Assembly (NCBI GenBank): GCA_006937955.1
Contig: SSNP01000001.1
Span: 3,388,383-3,452,382 of the forward strand
From: Pachypanchax playfairii
Taxonomy: Eukaryota; Chordata; Actinopteri; Cyprinodontiformes; Aplocheilidae
Length of the DNA: 64,000 nucleotides
Reading direction: 5' to 3'
Part shown: piece by piece, positions 38,577 to 52,511 of the stretch
Layout of the letters: every line of letters begins with the position of its first letter
Numbering within the stretch: position 1 is the first letter of the stretch
Translations under genes and position numbers: made by a program
Notes under the pieces: generated by a model
The model's database searches: none
The model's input: the letters and a program-made list of their open reading frames with translations, nothing else
What the model was told of the DNA's origin: nothing

Positions 38577-41500
38577 CTGTAAAATGATGAGAGGTCAGAA
38601 AGTTCCGATTCAGCATAAATTAATAGTTTGTTTAGTAAGTCAGCATCTGCACAAAAACATGAAGCTGATAATTAGATCAAATATCATTGGGATGAATGTT
38701 TACACATATGAAATATTCAATAAAACTGTATTGTGACACTTGAACCATGTCCTTGCTGGTTTACCCTCAAGCTGCTGAATAAACAGAAGTTTCAATGTGA
38801 AGGACAAAATGGAAATCAGTCTCCGTTTTCAGAGCAAACACTTTGACATGTAGCTGTATAGATGTAGGAAGGAACATTCTTTGTAAAATAAAGCCAAGCT
38901 GAATGTTTAGGACCTGCTGACAGTGAGTCACAAACAGCTCTGAGGGCAGATTTTATCAGCTTTGAAATCTGTACAACACACAACAATCCTAATCCCTCAG
39001 CTGGGAGCATCAACACTGGGGTTTATTCTAAACAAACACTTTGTACTGTCAATCAGCTGCAGCTTCTTGTTGCCAGGGCTGAAGCTATTGATTATTTGGG
39101 TAATCACAGAGCAATTGTGTAATCAGATAAATACATTTGATTTAACATGGAGCAAGAAAAAATCTTCTAAAGATAAAAAGTTAAGTGGCACTGAAGGAAT
39201 TACTTTCCAGGTTTACTTTCCAAGGATTAGAACAAATTAACGAGGTAAACAGATAAAAAAGGAACAAGATCCATCTGTGCAAATAACCTAAGAACAAAAA
39301 CTCACTAACATTAAATATTAGTTTTGTTGTTCCTCCTTTGAGAACTTTCAGCTGACATGTTGAATATTAGCTTTATGATATTGTTGTGAAGCAAATTGGA
39401 CTTTACTTTTAAACACTGTGTGAAATGGTCTCAAATTACCGATGTAGACATAAGCTCGTCATTCCACAGTGAAATCTATAAAACCCTGCGTGCGCGTGTA
39501 TGATTATGCTGAGGTCTGACCTTCTTCAGGTCCTCCTGGAGCATCTTTACCATGGCTTCTAGTTTCGTCACCTTCCTCTCCAGCCCTATGTGACCCTCAC
39601 TATGGAGGAAAACACAGCCAGTAATGAGGTTTAGTGAATCCAGTCAGAAAAAAAAAATAACTGTCACCAACTAGCAAGCCAATAATTAATCCCATAAACT
39701 CTTAATCTAGTGTCACCTTGACGAAGGCCGTGACAGCGGAGCGGGCTGCAGCTCTATGTGGGGCTGCTGCGGGCTGGACGTGCCACTGCTTCGGTGGTTT
39801 GATTCCCCAAACACGTAACTTCTCTGAACTGGGAAGAGACAGATGTAGACAGGAAAAGGTGCGTTAACAGGCCTGAGTGTGTGTGTGTGTGTGTGTGTGT
39901 GTGNAATAATTAATCCCATAAACTCTTAATCTAGTGTCACCTTGACGAAGGCCGTGACAGCGGAGCGGGCTGCAGCTCTATGTGGGGCTGCTGCGGGCTG
40001 GACGTGCCACTGCTTCGGTGGTTTGATTCCCCAAACACGTAACTTCTCTGAACTGGGAAGAGACAGATGTAGACAGGAAAAGGTGCGTTAACAGGCCTGA
40101 GTGTGTGTGTGTGTGTGTGTGTGCGTGTGTGTGTGTGTGTGGGTTTGTATTTCTGACCTCCTGGGGACCCGTTTCCTGACTTTTACTATCTTTCTGGGGT
40201 CCGAGGGTTCTTGTGGGGACCGAAGCCTGGTCCCCATGGGGGGAACTCCCCTTTTTAGGGTTAGGGGTTAGGTTTATAGGTATGGTGTGAATAGAGTTTT
40301 AGTTAGTCTTTGGGTTAGTTATAGATCAGTAATGGTTAGGGTTAGAAAAAGGGTTTGGGTTAGGTATAAATCTAGTTACTAAAATCAATGGAAGTCAATG
40401 GACGGTCCCCATAAGGATACCAAAACACACTTGTGGGTGTGTGTGTGTGTGTGTGTGTGTTTACAATCAGCAGCAGTGTGAAGAGAAGTAAGAAGGTTTT
40501 TTTCTTTACTATAGTGAGTGTTTCTTTCATTCTCGAAGGTACTGGCCACGTCCACCAGGTGTGTCCACTGGAGAGGACTGTCCCTATTTGAGGATGGGAG
40601 GGGCATCAGCTCCTGAGGGAGGGGTCCACGATGCCGCTCCACTAAGTCCACCAGTGACGTGTCCGACGCTGAAAGGTCACCTGTTGTTTCAAAATGTAAA
40701 ATGCCACAAATAAAAAAAGAAATCTCTCACATCTCCGACCTCGTAGCTTTTAGAATCACACTGGCTTTAGTTTAAGAAAATATGGAGGTGAAACTAAAAA
40801 ATGTAACAAAAAAATACATATTACATTAATAGAATGTGTAAAATGATTCTCTTTACCATGAAGTTTGACTCCCAGTTTGTATGAAGGGCGTCTGAGAGGG
40901 ACACCACGAGTGGTGGGTGAGCGAGGAAGGGTGGAGCAGCTGAAGAGCACATCGGGGCTGAGCGCTGGTTCGGTCACCGAGTCGCTCAGGGAAGGGAGCC
41001 GCTGGCCCCGATAGATGCTCTCATCTGACAGGGTACGATGGAGGGAGCGGCGACGGCTGAGAGGCTGGCTGGGAGGAGACTTCTGACCATGCTGCGTCAC
41101 GACGAAGAGCACAGGGAGGTAATTTATACATTAAAGAGTAAAATTATAACAGACAAGAACACTCGAAGTAAAACTTGTATAACTTCACTGCACAAAAATA
41201 TCAACTGAACTCTAAAAGATCTTTAAAAACTCCCAACAACTGATATTTCCAGATAATAAGTCACATGTTAAGGTGTTTTGGAAGGAAGCACCTTTTCCTT
41301 GTGTTTTCTTGGTGGTGGGGGACTGTCATGAGCACTGTGCCTCTTCACATCTTCCTCTATAGTAGATTTAGCATGCTGCTGAGGTGAGTGCATGTCTCTG
41401 AGAGATGGTCTGGCTGCTGGAGTTGGAATCAGCTCTCCTCCACTTTCTCCAGGAGATTTCCTAAAACAAACACCGCTAAGGTAAATATCTACCAAAAGAA

Positions 41501-42051
41501 AAAATCTGCATGAGGTTTGAACAGTCAGAGAATAACTCTGCAAAATTAAGACATGGATTTAAAGCTTTGAGTTACAAACGTGGTTGCATTAAATTCTGGT
41601 ATATTCTTCTCAGCCACCAGGGGGCAGTCATGTAGCAGCCTCAAAAGTCCTTGATTGGATAAAATATGACGGGATGAAAATGGGATAAAATTAAATGCTG
41701 TCTTAAAAGTTAGATATGACATTATTTCATTAGTGCATACAATAAAAATTTCAGTCACTACAGGTGCTGCAATTTAAAAAAAAAACATTAATTTGTTTAT
41801 GCTGGGGTTAATTTTTAATGTGTCTGTTGCATAAGTCATTGCTTAAAACTAGAAGCACCAGTTGTATTAAAAATAATTTACCAAACCTGAAATGTAAATA
41901 TGAAAATGTAACAGATCTCCTGAACCATGTTGACAAGTAGCCTGGGTGTCATTATTTACATTTACAGCATGATACATGTAATAAATATTAATGTTATACC
42001 ATTTTTAAAGTTAATCATTTATTGGAAAGTACTGACATTTGTAACTTTGTA

Positions 42052-42108
<57 letters not shown>

Positions 42109-45100
42109 TTGTACTTGCCACCTGCAGTACACGGCTGTATAAATCAGTTTTTGTTGTTTTTTATTTGGGGTTTGAAAAAGGAACAAGTGTTTATCATTGA
42201 AAACTCATCTAATACCAATAACACATCTAGTTCACACTTTCTTCTTAAACTTGTTTGAGATTTTTAGAGAAAAACAGCTCTTAATGATTCTCACTATACT
42301 GAAGTGTGAGTTATCTTACTCTCTTTTAACTCACTGGGGATAAAAAACATTTCTAAATACAGTGTAAATGTGAGACATCTGCTACAAACTAATGCTTATT
42401 TCTGTAAAATATTTAAATTCTATAGGATTTAAAATTGTTGCACAGGAAGTGAACTAACTAATAAAAATCTGCAGTGATGGTTCTTTAGTTCATTTTATCT
42501 CCTTACTTCCGAGTGTCTCCAAAATCCACAGAGTTGATGGTGGAGCCAGGTTTCCTCCAGCCAATCAGATATTTGGACTGAGCTCCCTGACGAGGGTAGA
42601 AGCTCTTGGGCCCAGCGGCTGAGGACTGAGATGAAGGGGAGGTGGCTGAGGATGAGGACTCCTCTCTGGGAGAGCTGTGGCCTGAGTGCCTGGAAAGTTA
42701 CAGAGGAATGACACACTAAAGTTCGGAGTTTATTTCTCTTCCATCACTCTGACAGAATACAAATGTGTCATCAATGCTGGACAGACGATGCCTGGCTCGC
42801 ACACCATAATTATCTGGACTGCTGATATAAACTTGCTAAACAGGAAGAGTTGGCCAGTGAAATTCACTCATCAGCTCAGCTTCGAGAAGTAGGACATGGT
42901 TCCACATTTCCTGAGGACTAATGTGGAAAGATAAGAGGGAATTAAAACGACTATTTATGCATAATTTCCAGAAAAGTCTTGCTGAGATGGAAGATAACTT
43001 GTAAATGTTCCTTTTGAGTGAAGAAATTTTGGGCTAAGTATCAAAAACTAGAATTAATAGAACTGGAACTATCATTTGATTAGTTTTTGTGACCAAAGTC
43101 AGTCACATACTGAGGTGAGTGCATATTTTAGACTGTATACATATGGACAGTGGTCGAGTACTGATACACAGTACAACGTCCACAACAATATAAACTATGA
43201 ACAGCAGCAAAGTAAAAATGGGGCAAACACATGGGAAAAATAAGTTTATAACTTTAGAACGCAGCCATCTGCTTCAGATGGTTCCCCCTCACCCTCTGGC
43301 TGGATCATGTGTCTGTTGGGGGAGAACAGTTCGTAAAGATGAACAGGAAATAAAAAGTTATGAGTATAAACTTGTTCCACTCAAGGCCTCAAGGTAAGGC
43401 TCTGAGAATTTTGGTGTGAAATACTAAATTTATCACAAGCTACTTGTATTTATGAGATGGAAGCAGTTCAGCCAAGAAGTGAAATCCTAAAGGATTGTTT
43501 TTCTGGGGGAAAAAAAGATGAAGAATTCTGCCTTTCTGAGAGATAAAGTGAAGAGAAAATAAAAAATAGCTAAGAAGTTCTATCATTTAACTTTATTTGA
43601 CATTCGTATGGCAGCTTAAAAGATTCCATCATGCTTGGAACATTTAACGGAGCAGAACATCCTCTTTCAAAATCATGAGCGGAAATTTTTCACAGGAATG
43701 TGAATCTTCTGCCAGGTGGAGAAAGATACTCCTAGAGCTGATGTTTAAACCAGTTTGAGGGTTTTAAGATCAAGTATGACCTCAACATTGATTCAAATGC
43801 ATCAAATTCTAAAGATTATTACAAAGAAGCAACTCTTAGAAATAAAACAGTTACAACCTTTCACACTTCATACATCAACTTCATGAGGCTCATAAGGTAA
43901 AAGTGTAAAATGTTTTCACAAACAGCATCCCCACAGACTCACCTTGAGTGTGATCCACTCTCACTCAGACTGTAAGTACTGCTGTCTCTAACCAGGAGAT
44001 GAGTGGGGGGGCTTCGACCCACCACTTCCAGGCTTCTTTCTCCTGGTGGGCCCGGAGACTCAGCGGCAGCAGGCGACCTCTCGAGCATCCTGCGCCCTCC
44101 CTCGGTTGGACTATGCCACGGTGACGACGTCCTCTCCCTGTTTTCTCTGCTTGTGCTGGGAGCCAGTAGTGATGCGGTGCTGCCATGATGGGAGTGGGGG
44201 TGGGCATGATGCGAGGCGCCGTATGAGCCGGTGTCAATGCCGCTGTCAGCTGAGGCACCCTGAAGGTAGCCTCCACCTCCCAGGCCATTGGGTTCTGTGT
44301 CACCCTGGTCACCGCTGGAGCCTCCACCTGCTCCCAAATCATACCATTTGTCACTGTCGCTATGGCCGCCACTGGAAGTCGTGCTGGATAGAGTGTTACT
44401 GCTGGAGTGACCCGAGTAAGGCCCATCTGACTGCTGGGGCAAATAAAAAACAGAAACACAAGAAGAAACAGCAGATAATATAAATTCTGTAACTGAGTCA
44501 CTACACATGATAACAAAAACACTGTTAGATATAACAGTTTGTACTTTAACCTACATGCTAATGCACATTCAGTCCATCAGGGAGGGAAAACAACAACATA
44601 CTTTTCCTGAGTATACCGTCAGGACTTAAGATAACATGGTGCTAGTTCTGACCTGGCTGCCCTTCTTTGGGGAGAGGTGGATGACTTGTTCCTGCCTCTG
44701 GATACGAGGAGCTCCTGAGTAGCCCTGACCAGATTTAGAAACTGGGGCTTCTGCAATAACATCAAACAAAGCAGGAGGTTAGTGACAAACACATGAACAG
44801 AAATCCTGCAGCATAAACAAATGAGCATCTGATAATCCAACAGATCGTTTAGCAACAAAAGTTCCAGGAGGCACACAACACTAACACTATTTATTCTGCC
44901 TTTGCATCCTCTATTAAGAAAATCCCTGATCACTTGTCATCAAAAGCAACACACATCAAACAAAAATGTATCCCCTGCTGGTAGGTTTTGCTCTGGGCAA
45001 GCTGTGCTGCGTGACAGGATGTGCTTACGAGTCCTGAAACAAACTTGCGCATAAATGGGACTATTGTGTAATTGTCTACATGTTATGCAATAGAATATAT

Positions 45101-48100
45101 AGAACAGGGAGTTAATGAGCAAAGCAGCAAGAGCAAGAGAGAGAGAGCAAGAGAGCAAGAGAGCAAGAGCGAGCGAGCTAGAGGTGGTATCATATCATAA
45201 CATCTGCTTCAGTGAATCTAAAAATGTAGTTTCTGTCTCATTTAGAATATTCATTAATCTGTATAGTTGCACTGCAGCAGCAGCCCACAGGGATCTGTAC
45301 ACTAATTAAAGATGGTTGTACATGTGTAAACTGGCCTTTCTGAGTTCTGGTTCATGTATCTAGATTATTATAAATGTGTGTGATGTTTACCAATCTTACA
45401 GCTACAGATAAACCAGATGTTTTAGAAAGTAGAACCAGGTTGATTAGCAAAAATGAAGCACTCTGTTATCTAAAAAATAAGAAACTTCTGCTTAAATAAA
45501 CCATAAAGTGAGTTGATTAAGGGAATAAATACAATATTCATGTTTTTTTCCGACAGTATTATTGTGAAAAAAGATCCTTTTACCAATATTATGAAATTAT
45601 TGCAGATACTGTGCTTTAATGAAATTTGTTTATTTTTACTAGTAGTATTCATTATTCATCATTTCACTCTGTTATATTTAAAACTATTTATGAGGAGAGC
45701 ACCTGTTGTTTGATAAATGAATAAATATGTAAGTGGATGATTCTGCAAGATGAAAACATGATCCATGCAGAACTGAACCTGTTGTTTTTACAAGCAGCTG
45801 TTTGTTACTTCAGCAACTTTCAATGTCAGAAATTGTTTTTTTATAATTGTTGTGTTTTTAAAGTTAAGCACAGTTTAATTTCCAGAGGCTCTTATTGTGA
45901 AGAGTTTAAAGAGCAACTCACCCTCAAAACAGCTTCTTTCTGCTAACAAACTGTATTAGTGGGTCTTTACTAATGCAACCTTTCAGTTTCTGGACATTTT
46001 TTTTTACAATTTCATGTAAACTTGATAAATTCTACACTTTTTGGTCTAAAAACATCTTAATGCTGCCCTCTTAGGGTTGAAAGGTGGTTATTGCATTTGA
46101 ATTTTGTGATTGGCTGAAAGTGGTACATTTCCACATCAGCAGTACATGTCTACGTCACCAGCATCGTCTCTAAGACACGCCTCCTGGAGTATAAAACCAT
46201 CTCTTAGACAGACACACTCGCCCCCGCCCACCCGTTGTCTCCAGCTTCTCACCAAAGAGCTGCACAGAGGGATTTAGAGCAACTGGCTGAAAAGTACAAC
46301 AAAGAGAATAAATAATATCAGTAAAATCTGGGCAAAGACTTTATTTTACTGAAGTGATTGTGTGGATGTGATTTGTGCAAGTTATATTTCTATTCAGACA
46401 TTTACTCAGACCCATGTTAGCAACACAGCAATAGCTTTAGCATTGCGGCTAACAACAATCAATAGGTAAACTACTCTGAAAACTACGACAAAGAGAATAA
46501 CTAATATCATTAAAAGAATAATTATATCAGGGCAAAGACTTCCCTGCAGTGGTTGTGATTGTGTGGAGGTAATTTCTGTCTACAACACAGCAGAGTCACA
46601 CTGGAGCTAATCTGAACACGGAAAAGTGCTACATGTCAATCACAGCCCAGGACCGCCTCTTAAAGTAACGCCTTCTTCAGCATTTTTTAAAAAAGCAGTT
46701 AGAAGGCAGGAAGATAATTTAGAGTTGGTGAGTTCCTCTTTAAGAACTTAGATGTCTCTGTGAGACAGACTTCTTCAACCAAAAAGCTTTGTGCAAACAG
46801 AATTTGTCAAGCAAACCACAAAACATTAGCTGACATTAGCATTAGCTGTAAGGTAGCAAGCAGATGATTCATTAGATCTTTGGTTCCTGTCACGTCACAC
46901 TTTTTTCTGCACATTGTGTAGCTTGAGAGACCAACACACAGAAAAAAAATCCCTTAACACTTAAATAAAACTTCAAATACAGTCACACTACAGTTTCACC
47001 CTGAGAAAAGACAGAACATATGAGCAACAATGAGTACGCTGCCCTCTGAGTAACTTGTGATATTTCTGGATGGAATTCAGCCACATCATTTTTGCTGAAA
47101 GCCAGAGGGTCAAGAGGTAAAAATGGACTTTAAACCTCGACAGAAGAAATGACAGTGGCAAGGCTGGACACTTGGCTGACTTCAGCAGAGCGGTCCCAGC
47201 ATGGATCGTTCCACCCTAACCAATAACAACACAATCATTATAAACAACCACAAAATAAAAGACTCGGGCCCTGACATATGATTGTGGTGGTCAGCGACAG
47301 GTTGAAGACATGGCTAAAACTAGGTTGGTCAATGATCAATCAAAACAACATCCTGCTGGGAAATAGAGGCGTAGCAGAGGAAAAAAACAAAAAAAACTCC
47401 ATGGTTTTAAAACCTAGAATGGGATGTCAAAGTATAAAAAAGATGAATATAAGGCAAAAAACATAAAAATATAAAAAAAGACGACGACTGGGAGGAAGCA
47501 AGGAAGAGAAGGCAAACAATGTTGGCCAACTGTGTTCACAAGAAAAACTGAAAAGCCTTCAATTTCTCCTTTTTTCCCATTTAAATAAACATTACAGAAT
47601 AGAAAGCCAAGCAAGGGAGGAAAATCCATTTACTCATACTGGGACGACATCTGAACAAATACAAAAATTTGCTCTCTCTTTTCTGCTTGTCTCATTATGT
47701 TCCCACCTTTTTTGTTAGCAGAGACATTAAGACCTTCTATGTGAAGGAAATATAATTCACAGATTGCAGAGGAAAGGAGGTGGAAAGAGAGAGGAGGGGT
47801 GTTGTCGTTAGGAAAGGCTACTGTCGGTGTTGGTATCTAACGCAAGCTCCATTCACACACTCTTCAAAATAACTGTCAGTTCAAAGGATTTTAAAAGCAC
47901 AGATAAATATGGAAGATTTCTTTTCGTGTGTCGTCTCCTCCTCTCTGGCATAAACGAACTGCACCCACACTCTTTGCATATATAATTCACTTTGAATCAA
48001 ATATTCAGTTTACCTTACCAGACACTCTCAAAATACACTGTACCCTGTTTCCCAACAACAAATATAATTGAATACTCGTATACCTGTTGACCCTCGTTCA

Positions 48101-51100
48101 CCCCCTCCACCTTCCTCCATTCTGGACCAATTGGGAGTGGACTTTCCACTGGACCCGCCCTCTCCAACCACCTCTCGCCGCTCTGAAGACATGGGAGAAT
48201 GACGGCTGCTTGCAAACCTTGGAAATGGACACAGAAAGAAAATGTTTTCATGACCTGAAACATGATTTTAAAAAGGCAACAGAGTTTAAAACGTAACATG
48301 TTTTCTCCAAATGCTCAATTGTGTGAAAAATAAGCAAGAGCTCCCAACTTTGTTGCATAGCGACTGTCAAATAAATATACTGCATTTTCAGTCGTATTGT
48401 AACATAATTTAATTTATTCGATTGGAATCCATAAATCATGGTTTTAATTGGAACTTGAAAACAGAAATATCCCTTTATTGCTTCCCGGTTTGAGACTGAA
48501 GGATTATATTTCCTCTGAAGATGAAAACTGATGAATGTACGATGACTTTTCTATCATTAAAATAAACATAAGATGAGCTGTGAACACATTGCAAGTGCCT
48601 CTGGCCCACTTCAGTTGTTCTACTGTTACTTTGTAATTACTTTGGATATGACACATAAGACAATTTGCTGTATTCTTACTGTTCAGGCATTGATTTCTGT
48701 CTCCAGTGAGCAGAGCTGCCAGAGGCTTCGGTGGAACAAGACAGGTTGCTGGGCGAGCTGCGGTTATGAGGGGAGCGACCTAAAGCCAGGGAGGAGGCCA
48801 GGCTGTAGCTCTCACTACCTGGAGACATCCTGATGCACAAACAAACAGAAACACACCCAAACTGTGACAACTGATCTGTTAATGGAAACTAAAAGTCTAC
48901 TAACACATTTATGAAATAAATACGGAGGATGAAACAGGAATAACAGTAGCTGAAGAGTGAAAAACAGCCACTGTGACTCCGGTTTGCAGTCAGGATGAAA
49001 ACGTTTCTTAAACTCGACAATCAAAACACTGGATGAGTTTTTCCTGCTTTTCAGGGCCATTACCTTCATAGTTTGTAATATTCTGCCTTTCTGTCACCAG
49101 ACAGGTGAAATACAAACAATAAAAGCAGAAAATTGTGGTGATTTTACATAAATATGACGAAGAACTCTGATTCAATCCCAAATTTGCCATTTTCCATATT
49201 TAATCTGTCCAACGTTTTGGCAGTTAAACCACTTTAGAAAACCATGTAAACCATTGGTTAATATTAACACGTGCTGACATTGTTTATATTAAACGCCAAC
49301 AGGCTCCAACCTTTTGGAGTCCAGAGGTCGGCCGTCACTGCTGACACTGCGTGGAATGGCAGCACCTCTCTCCAGCCGCTCAGCTGACAGCGTCTTCCCC
49401 ACAGAGCTTCCCAGGCTGATGGCTCGGTTGGGTGTGTGAGGCTGCGGGGAGGCAGTCAGTGACTGTTGAGGGCTGCTCGATGTCCTCTGCCACTTATTAT
49501 TGTTGCTGCGGAAAGGAAACTTGTACTCGAAGGAGCCACTATCACTGCTGCTGCCCTTGTATTCTGACATAGGCACTCGATAAAGCTCTGAGCAGCCCCT
49601 GCAGACAAGGACAAATAGGTTTAGTTTAAATGTGTCTGTGTCCCACACACTTAGAATTTATAACTATTAATGGCCAAATTATAGAAATAAAAAGAATGTT
49701 GTGTTTCCCAACAGCCTAGACATTTAAACTTGTACATTAAAGAGGACCTTACATTAAAATGTTTTTTCTGAGGTTTCTGTTGAATATTTTCGCTCCACAG
49801 GTGTTCTTACCTTCATAGTGGGTGTGAAAACAGGTCAACAACTTCTCTTTCAGTTTTTATCTCTCAAACTACGCAGGTGGTGATAACACCCGAGTCCAAA
49901 CGGCCTGTATCTGTTTCATCACAACTCCTTTGTTCGTTAGTATTCATCAGCTCCTGCAGTTGAAACCACGCCTAGCATGCTGCTGGCTAAAAGCTGTAGC
50001 GTAAGACGTATCAAACCGGAAGAGATTACGTGTGCTGTTGTCACGCACAGCGGGGCAGGAAACAGTATACCTTGCTCTGATAGGCTAGTGTGTTAGCCAA
50101 TCTCCAATCTGTCCAGCAAATTCGAATAATGAATATTAATGAGTTACAGCCCGAAGCCTGATGAATCTTGACGCAGATAGATTGAAAGTTCTGTTAATAA
50201 GTGTTTCCTAGCGTTTTTTAGATATAAAATGTGATTAATACTTCAGAAATAACCACAAAGTCCTGAAATTTGTATGAAATGGCCTCTTTAAGGAATGTGC
50301 TGGGCTGAAATAAGCTTCAGTTATAAAAGATGAGTAACTTTTTTTTTAAATCTATAAATGAGTATTAAGACAAAGTTTAACATCTATGAGGCTACCAGGC
50401 TGTCCTTCAGAAAATATTTCATAACATGATGAAATTAGATTTAAGATTTTTTTATAGCTCCAACTGCTTGCAGAAAAATGGGTCATTTTCTCCTCCCACC
50501 TACCTGCGTGGAGTAGCATCCTCATGTGGAGGGATGATGACAACACGCACCGTCACTGAATTCCTCAGTAGGTCAATCATCTGCTCATGGGTCAGAGTTG
50601 CTACAGCAACTTTGCAGATTTCTACCAAACGGCTTCCCTGACGAAGTCCCGCCTGCCAGGCGTAGCCATAAGGCTCAACCTATAGGAACATCTCAGCTTT
50701 AACATACTTAATAACTGATATAAAATGTTTCATATTACTGGTTAATACTTAAGAAATAACCACAAAGTCCTGAAATTTGTTTGAAGTGGCCTCTTTAAAT
50801 GTGTCCTTTATAAAGAAAAGTACAGAATACCTCAACTGCTTATATAGTGTGGGTAACTTCAAATTAAAAGTTAAAGGCCTTTTTAAAATGTAGATCATTA
50901 CCTCGGCCACGATGCCTTCATAGTTCACATGGAAGCCAAGCTGTCCCAGGCCATTTCGACGAAGTGTCATCTCTGATGTTTCACAGCCTTTAGTAAGAAA
51001 CTGGATGTACAAAGTGGAGAGAGAAAAAAATCAATTAACCCAACAGGACAAGATTTGTTGTTTTGTTTTTTTTTCCTAGACTCATTCAGTTATAGTTTGG

Positions 51101-52474
51101 ATTATTTTAAATGATCTTATGATGCAATGGCAGAGACCTTCAGAACTTATGCAGAAACACTTATATACAGGTAGAGGAGACATTTCAAACAACTAAAGCA
51201 ATAAGAATGAGACTTGAAGGCAACAAGTACAAACCTTTTTTCATGTGTGTATATATTTATATCATGTTAAAAGGTCACAAGTGAAAGCATATTTGCCCGT
51301 ATCTGTGAACCATGTGTCTGTTTGAACATAAAAACGTGCTACGCAGGAGAAACGTTTCCTTTCACGCTGAAAAAAGTTGAGAATCACTAAAACAAAAAGA
51401 AACGAAAAAAAGGTAATAAGTCGACAAAAGATCTATTAAAACTTTATAAAACCTTTTCTCAAGTACTGATCAGATCACACACCATCTCCCTCTAATGATG
51501 CACCTGCCAGCTTCAGGTTGTCTTTGTAATTCTCTTTCTCAACAAAGACATCAAACATCACAAGAAGCGTGAATATATCATGCAGCAGAATGCTCCCTGT
51601 CAAAAATTATTATTGCATCTTCTAATGTTTCCGTGAGGAGGGGAGCGGATGAGGACAAAAAAAATGAGATAAAAAAGTAAATAAAAGGGGAACGGATATA
51701 AAAAGACGGCGGAAGAGTAAAGATTTCAAAAAGATTTGCCCAAAACCAGTTCTTATTTTCAATTTTTCTCTGAAAAGATAAACAGACTGAATATCAATGT
51801 CAGTTACAAATGATGCAACATGTGATCACCATCTCAGCCAAATAATGATGTGTTCCTGTTTTAACTCACCTGCATGCACACAAATAAAAGAATATGGATT
51901 TCATCCAGGTTACATAAACACATGAAAGAAATAATACAAAAGACGCGCATACACACACACACACCTGTTTTGTTTTTTTCAAAGAAAGGGAAAAAACTGG
52001 GGAAATGAATACATTCTAAAGCGTAGATGATTACATAAGAAAACACATTTTCTTCCTGAGCAGTTTCCATGGAAACAGCTGAGAGCGAACAAGCATCACT
52101 TGAGTGCGAGTGTAGGTGTATGAGCCATTAGGAGCATGTTGTCCAGAGGTGTTTCTGAAACTCCCTCAATAAACTGAGACCAGTGAGGAGACAGCAGGTT
52201 GGCATGTAGATACAAAAATGTTGTCATTCTGGCAGATTGACAGCCTGCACTGAATAATGGGAGAGACTTGGAGATGGTGAGTAGGCCAGGTGAACGATTA
52301 ATACCAGCAGACAGCAGCATTTCGCACTGATTTGGTTTCTCAGCACTGTTGGTTTAAATGAATGTCATTTTTAATTATCATCTTAATTAGAATCATTCAA
52401 CAATCATAGTGAATTTGGTTCAGTCATGAGCCCTTCCTGTAGTGTCAACCCACAAAAAGCAGATTTACAGCATA

Positions 52475-52511
<37 letters not shown>

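Larger units (their letters stand above)
39681..40127. repeat. Exact 223-bp tandem duplication around an N (probable assembly artefact)
   Basis: Bases 39681-39903 recur at 39905-40127 with a constant 224-base offset and no mismatch or indel that I could find. The only ambiguous base of the window (N, 39904) lies at the join. Each copy contains one whole sipa1l1 exon and ends in a GT microsatellite. Perfect identity in intron, exon and microsatellite, plus the N, suggests two overlapping contig ends placed side by side. Confidence 0.85.

Noticed and set aside
40256..40360. Interstitial telomere repeat
   Set aside because: The ttagggtta runs are few, irregular and part of a dispersed repeat rather than a tandem TTAGGG array.
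42022..42258. Poly-Asn protein
   Set aside because: It is a translation of an (AAT)n microsatellite.
44619..44933. 104-codon frame ending in STSPQRRAARSEL
   Set aside because: It is a shadow. The spliced, phase-correct frame in the same bases reads VIHLSPKKG, which matches SIPA1L1.
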